Origin: Phycisphaerae bacterium | GTDB taxonomy: Bacteria; Planctomycetota; Phycisphaerae; Phycisphaerales; SM1A02 | NCBI GenBank assembly: GCA_018663565.1 | Contig: JABJQE010000114.1 | Span: 1-24,435 of the forward strand | Direction of reading: 5' to 3' | DNA: 24,435 nt | Shown here: one piece after another, positions 21,188-24,435 of the stretch | How positions within the stretch are numbered: position 1 is the stretch's first letter | Layout: every line of letters begins with the position of its first letter | Made by a program: the position numbers and the translations under genes | Notes under the pieces: model-generated | Told to the model about the DNA's origin: nothing | What the model saw: the letters and a program-made list of their open reading frames with translations, nothing else | Database searches by the model: none

Positions 21188-22900
21188 ATGGCCGCCAAAG
21201 AACTGGCCTTTGATACGGATGCCCGCAAGGCACTACTGAGCGGAGTTGAGAAACTTGCCGCTGCTGTGAAATCGACTCTTGGCCCACGCGGTCGCAATGC
21301 CGTGATTGACAAGTCATGGGGCGGCCCAACCGTCACCAAGGACGGCGTCACTGTGGCTGAAGAAGTCGAGCTGCGTGACAAGGTTGAGAATATGGGAGCT
21401 CGCCTTGTGCGAGAGGCCGCGAGCAAGACAAGCGACGTCGCCGGTGATGGCACCACGACCGCTACGGTGCTCGCCGAGGCGATCTTTCGTCGTGGGCTGC
21501 GGCACATCGCAGCTGGCGTTGATGCCAACGCGCTCATTCGCGGTATGAAGGCGGCAGTGGATACCGTCGTCGATGAAATCTCGACCATGGCTCGTCCAGT
21601 CGAGAATGACATCAAGGCAGTTGCAACGATCTCAGCGAATAATGACGTCGAGATCGGTCGCATTATGGCCGACGCCTTTGCCAAGGTTGGCAAGGATGGC
21701 GTGATTACGGTTGAAGAAGGCAAGGGCCTCGAGACCGAGATAGATGTCGTCGAAGGCATGCAGTTCGATCGTGGCTACCTCAGCCCGAACTTCGTCACTG
21801 ATGCCGAGAAGATGGTCGTTGAACTGAACAAGCCACTCATCTTGATCCACGAAGACAAGATTGACAGCGTGCAGAAGATTGTGCCACTACTTGAGAAAGC
21901 TGTTGAGGCCAAGAAGCCACTACTGATTATCGCCGAGGACATCACCGGCGAAGCACTCTCGACGCTGGTGATTAACAAGCTTCGCGGCGTAGCTCAGGTA
22001 TGTGCCGTGAAGGCTCCCGGCTACGGCGATCGTCGTAAGGCCATGCTCGGTGATCTCGCCGTGCTACTTGGCGGCGAGGCTGTCATGAAGGACTTGGCCA
22101 TGGATCTCGAGAAGGTCACTTTGTCGCAGCTCGGACGGGCCAAGAAGGTTGTCATTGATGGCAATACCACGACGATTGTCGAAGGCATTGGTTCGACTGC
22201 TGACATCCAAGGCCGAGTCGACCAGATTCGCCGCGAAATCGATGCGTCTGATAGCGACTATGACCGCGAGAAGCTTCAAGAGCGACTTGCGAAGCTCAGC
22301 GGCGGCGTTGCACAAATCAATGTTGGTGCAGGCAGTGAGGCTGAACTCAAGGAACGGAAGGCTCGCGTCGAAGATGCGTTGCACTCCACTCGAGCCGCGG
22401 TCGAAGAAGGCGTAGTTCCTGGCGGCGGCGTCAGTTTCATTCGCGCCTCAGCTTCGCTTGGGTCAACTCGTAAGCGACTGAAGGGTGATGAGAAGTTTGG
22501 CGTCGATATGATTCAAGAAGCACTGAGCGTTCCGCTTCGCACTATCGCCGACAACGCAGGCCAGAAGGGCAGCGTTGTGGTCGCTCGTGTTGCAGAGGGC
22601 GAAGGGTCATTTGGATACAACGCGCTCGCCGACACTTATGGGTGCTTGTTTAAGGATGGCGTCATGACGCCTGCGAAGGTCGATCGAACCGCGCTTCAAA
22701 ACGCTGCATCAGTCGCGGGCTTGTTGCTCGCATGTGATTGCATCATTACCGACACGCCAGTCGACGAGGAACCAGCCGCCGCTCCAGGAATGGACGGCAT
22801 GGATCCGATGGGCGGCATGGGCGGTATGGGTGGCATGGGCGGCATGCCTGGAATGGGTGGCATGGGAGGCATGCCAGGAATGGGTGGCATGGGCTTCTGA
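21188..22900 (+). CDS. groEL: Chaperonin GroEL, paralogue 1 (60 kDa subunit, GGM tail)
   Basis: 570 residues, slightly longer than E. coli GroEL (548). ATP-site motifs are intact: STLGPRGRN, VTKDGVTV, VAGDGTTTATV, GGGVSF and the catalytic Asp in RVEDALHSTRAAVEEG. The C-terminus is a long methionine/glycine tail, the mark of folding-competent Group I chaperonins. In the apical domain, GYLSPNFVTD has Asn at the position of E. coli Tyr203, and KIDSVQKIVPLLE has Val at that of Leu234, both substrate/GroES-contact positions. AAGGAG 7 bases upstream makes a strong start. It precedes groES by 92 bp, the reverse of the usual groES-groEL order, and a second groEL follows groES. Likely a protein-folding ring in the cytoplasm, perhaps with a different client range. 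Confidence 0.96.
   Translation: MAAKELAFDTDARKALLSGVEKLAAAVKSTLGPRGRNAVIDKSWGGPTVTKDGVTVAEEVELRDKVENMGARLVREAASKTSDVAGDGTTTATVLAEAIFRRGLRHIAAGVDANALIRGMKAAVDTVVDEISTMARPVENDIKAVATISANNDVEIGRIMADAFAKVGKDGVITVEEGKGLETEIDVVEGMQFDRGYLSPNFVTDAEKMVVELNKPLILIHEDKIDSVQKIVPLLEKAVEAKKPLLIIAEDITGEALSTLVINKLRGVAQVCAVKAPGYGDRRKAMLGDLAVLLGGEAVMKDLAMDLEKVTLSQLGRAKKVVIDGNTTTIVEGIGSTADIQGRVDQIRREIDASDSDYDREKLQERLAKLSGGVAQINVGAGSEAELKERKARVEDALHSTRAAVEEGVVPGGGVSFIRASASLGSTRKRLKGDEKFGVDMIQEALSVPLRTIADNAGQKGSVVVARVAEGEGSFGYNALADTYGCLFKDGVMTPAKVDRTALQNAASVAGLLLACDCIITDTPVDEEPAAAPGMDGMDPMGGMGGMGGMGGMPGMGGMGGMPGMGGMGF
22808..22897 (+). repeat. GGM/GMP codon repeats encoding the GroEL1 tail
   Basis: Near-tandem GGC/GGT-GGC-ATG units, with two PGM interruptions, code for the C-terminal Gly-Gly-Met tail. 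This is coding repeat, not an independent element; unit sequences vary at the third codon position. Confidence 0.85.
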
Positions 22901-22930
22901 GCCAGCCGCCGCTTTGTGCAGTAAGACTTC

Positions 22931-22946
22931 CGTCGGCATGCCGACG
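22931..22946. repeat. Perfect 16-bp palindrome between groEL1 and groES
   Basis: CGTCGGCATGCCGACG reads the same on both strands; as RNA it gives a 6-bp GC-rich stem with a CATG loop. Lies 30 bases after the groEL1 stop. Could be a protein-binding site, an RNA processing/stabilising hairpin or an attenuator; no T-run follows. Confidence 0.55.
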
Positions 22947-22962
22947 ACAACACACAGAATTG

Positions 22963-22977
22963 CCGGCCACTGGCCGG
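22963..22977. repeat. Second inverted repeat, just upstream of the groES ribosome site
   Basis: CCGGCCA-C-TGGCCGG: two 7-base arms around one base; as RNA it forms at least a 5-bp CCGGC/GCCGG stem with a CACTG loop. It ends two bases before the groES Shine-Dalgarno GGAG (22980-22983), 9 bases ahead of the ATG, so it may affect groES translation. Confidence 0.5.
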
Positions 22978-22992
22978 ATGGAGAACAGAACG

Positions 22993-23280
22993 ATGCCAGT
23001 ACAACCACTAGAAGATCGCGTGATTATTCGTCCTCTCGAAGCCGAGTCCCGCACCGAGTCGGGTATCTATCTTCCCGAGTCGGCCAAGGAGAAGCCTGTG
23101 CAGGGCAAAGTTGTGGCCTGTGGGCCCGGCAAGCGTCTTGATAATGGCGAGCGAATCAAGCCAAGTGTGAGCAAGGGCGACACTGTCGTCTACGGCAAGT
23201 ACGCCGGAACCGAGATCGAAATCAAGAACATCAAGCACCTGATCGTGCGTGAGAGTGAGCTTCTCGGCGTCATCGAGTGA
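22993..23280 (+). CDS. groES: Co-chaperonin GroES
   Basis: 95 residues, the standard size; forms the heptameric lid of GroEL. Motifs: PLEDRVIIRPLEAESRTES, then the mobile-loop segment GIYLPESAKEKPVQGKVVA (GIVL in E. coli, here GIYL, the hydrophobic tripeptide that docks on GroEL), ACGPGKRLDNG, VSKGDTVVYGKYAGTEI and the C-terminal LIVRESELLGVIE. GGAG at 22980-22983 serves ATG 22993; an open frame that continues upstream to 22738 is only a shadow of groEL1. It is the middle gene of groEL1-groES-groEL2, with 92 bp before and 37 bp after, so one GroES probably serves two GroEL rings. Confidence 0.97.
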   Translation: MPVQPLEDRVIIRPLEAESRTESGIYLPESAKEKPVQGKVVACGPGKRLDNGERIKPSVSKGDTVVYGKYAGTEIEIKNIKHLIVRESELLGVIE

Positions 23281-23317
23281 GCCTCGCTTCAGTTGCACCC
23301 TTTCAGGAGATAGAACT

Positions 23318-24435
23318 ATGTCAGTAAAACAAATGAAATTCGATGCTGAAGCCCGCGAGGATTTTCTCAGCGGTGTCAGCCAACTCGCCCGAGCAGTTTC
23401 GTCGACCATGGGTCCAAGCGGCCGCAATGTGGTTGTCCAGAAGTCCTTTGGCGGTCCATCCGTCACCAAGGATGGCGTATCGGTCTCGAAAGAGGTCGAA
23501 CTTGCGAGCCCCTTCCAAAACATGGGCGCCCAAATGGTGCACCAAGTTGCGAAGAAGACGGCTGATGTTGCAGGAGACGGCACAACCACTGCCACGGTCA
23601 TCGCCGAGGCGATTTACCGTGAAGGTGTTCGCCATGTCACTGCCGGCAGCAATTCTGTAGCCATCCAACGTGGCATCAACAACGCGGCCAAGGCAGCGTG
23701 CGCGGCAGTTGAGGACTTCTCTACCGCATGTCGTGGCAAGGACGATCTTCGAAAGATCGCAACCGTGTCTGCGAATCATGACACCGAGATTGGTGGTCTG
23801 ATTTCTGAGGCTATCAATAAGGTTGGTCACGACGGCGTTGTTGAGATCGAAGAAGGCAAGACTGCTGATACGACTCTTGACTACGTTGAGGGCATGGCCT
23901 TTGACAAGGGCTATCTCAGCCCGTACTTCATGACCGATCCGAAGGCTGCTGAGTGCGTGCTCGAAGATGCACACATCTTGCTCTTTGAGAAGAAGATTTC
24001 CAACCTTCCTGATCTGCTCCCACTACTCAACACGGCAGCGAGCAGCGGCAAACCACTGTTGATTGTGGCCGAGGATGTTGAGAACGAGGCGCTTGCCGCT
24101 TTGGTCGTCAATCGTCTTCGCGGCGTCCTTCAAGTCTGCGCCGTAAAGGCTCCGGGCTTTGGCGAGCGACGCAAGGCCATGCTTGGCGACATCGCCGCGC
24201 TCACTGGCGGCACATTCTTTGCTGAGGATCTTGGGCGAAGTCTTGATGATGTCAAGGTTGGTGAGCTCGGTAAGGCCAAGCGAATCATCATCAACAAGGA
24301 CAGCACTACGATCATTAAGGGCAGCGGCAAGAAGGCCGATGTCGAAATGCGTGTCAACCAGATTCGCAATCAGATTGAAGCATCCACGAGCGATTATGAC
24401 CGTGAGAAGCTTCAGGAGCGACTTGCGAAGTTGAC
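23318..24435 (+). CDS. groEL: Chaperonin GroEL, paralogue 2 (5' part, cut by window end)
   Basis: The frame is open from ATG 23318 to the last base, giving 372 codons of a protein that should have about 540. AGGAG at 23305-23309, 8 bases before the ATG, fixes the start. It begins MSVKQMKFDAEAREDFLSGV. ATP-site motifs STMGPSGRN, VTKDGVSV and VAGDGTTTATV are present, as is the family's KAPGFGERRKAML. In contrast to paralogue 1, its apical domain keeps the E. coli-like residues: GYLSPYFMTD (Tyr203 equivalent), KISNLPDLLPLL (Leu234 equivalent) and ALAALVVN. Paralogues 1 and 2 are clearly diverged throughout, so this is not a recent tandem copy. The C-terminal tail is not visible. Confidence 0.95.
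   Translation, partial: MSVKQMKFDAEAREDFLSGVSQLARAVSSTMGPSGRNVVVQKSFGGPSVTKDGVSVSKEVELASPFQNMGAQMVHQVAKKTADVAGDGTTTATVIAEAIYREGVRHVTAGSNSVAIQRGINNAAKAACAAVEDFSTACRGKDDLRKIATVSANHDTEIGGLISEAINKVGHDGVVEIEEGKTADTTLDYVEGMAFDKGYLSPYFMTDPKAAECVLEDAHILLFEKKISNLPDLLPLLNTAASSGKPLLIVAEDVENEALAALVVNRLRGVLQVCAVKAPGFGERRKAMLGDIAALTGGTFFAEDLGRSLDDVKVGELGKAKRIIINKDSTTIIKGSGKKADVEMRVNQIRNQIEASTSDYDREKLQERLAKL

Noticed and set aside
20377..21329. Minus-strand open frames of 225 and 307 codons opposite the zinc-ribbon membrane gene and groEL1
   Set aside because: Composition is Arg/Pro/Ser/His-rich without motifs, and the opposite strand encodes a membrane protein with a good ribosome site and groEL1.
22808..22897. 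Tandem repeat or CRISPR-like array at the groEL1 3' end
   Set aside because: It is the in-frame GGM tail common to GroEL; units are 9 bases with silent changes and no spacers.

Overview
The window is an ordinary, very compact piece of bacterial chromosome, most consistent with a planctomycete of the Phycisphaerae type. That assignment is inference. It rests on the groEL-groES-groEL arrangement, a small CxxC...CPECG zinc-ribbon membrane protein of a style common in that group, an AlaRS that reads like the eukaryotic/Bacteroidetes form, and a Tat-exported TIM-barrel sugar isomerase homologue. No mobile element, CRISPR array, tRNA, rRNA or prophage gene was seen. No stretch longer than about 190 bases lacks a gene.

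Layout. (1) 1-423: 3' end of a UbiB/ABC1 kinase-family gene, overlapping tail-to-tail a small zinc-ribbon membrane protein (404-862, minus). (2) 959-1615: tmk, whose 3' end overlaps by 38 bp the end of a minus-strand operon. (3) 9140 down to 1578, minus: a six-gene operon alaS - 118-aa unknown - Tat-exported sugar isomerase homologue - zinc-type alcohol/quinone dehydrogenase - M20 amidohydrolase - GCS2/YbdK carboxylate-amine ligase, with ATGA or abutting stop/start junctions at its head. (4) 9239-12383, plus: tpiA - secG - yicC - APH-fold kinase, tightly packed. (5) 18360 down to 12387, minus: folC - leuS - DUF4026/DUF2314-like protein - DUF2007-like membrane protein. (6) 18497-19042, plus: hpt, ending 2 bp from a convergent lone moxR (19045-19989, minus). 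(7) 20041-21003, plus: zinc-ribbon polytopic membrane protein, followed by a hairpin. (8) 21188 to the window end, plus: groEL1 - groES - groEL2 (cut by the edge), each with a clear Shine-Dalgarno.

How the genes work together. Most products serve core processes: aminoacylation (AlaRS, LeuRS), dTTP synthesis (Tmk), folate polyglutamylation (FolC), purine salvage (Hpt), glycolysis (TpiA), secretion (SecG), RNA turnover (YicC) and folding (GroEL/ES). The less understood parts are the five genes translationally linked behind alaS, which put an amide-forming ligase beside an amide hydrolase; the two unknown genes behind leuS; and the two GroEL paralogues, which differ at substrate-binding positions. 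I did not find a clearly new defence, mobile or biosynthetic system. The best leads are the alaS-linked cluster and the specialised chaperonin pair.
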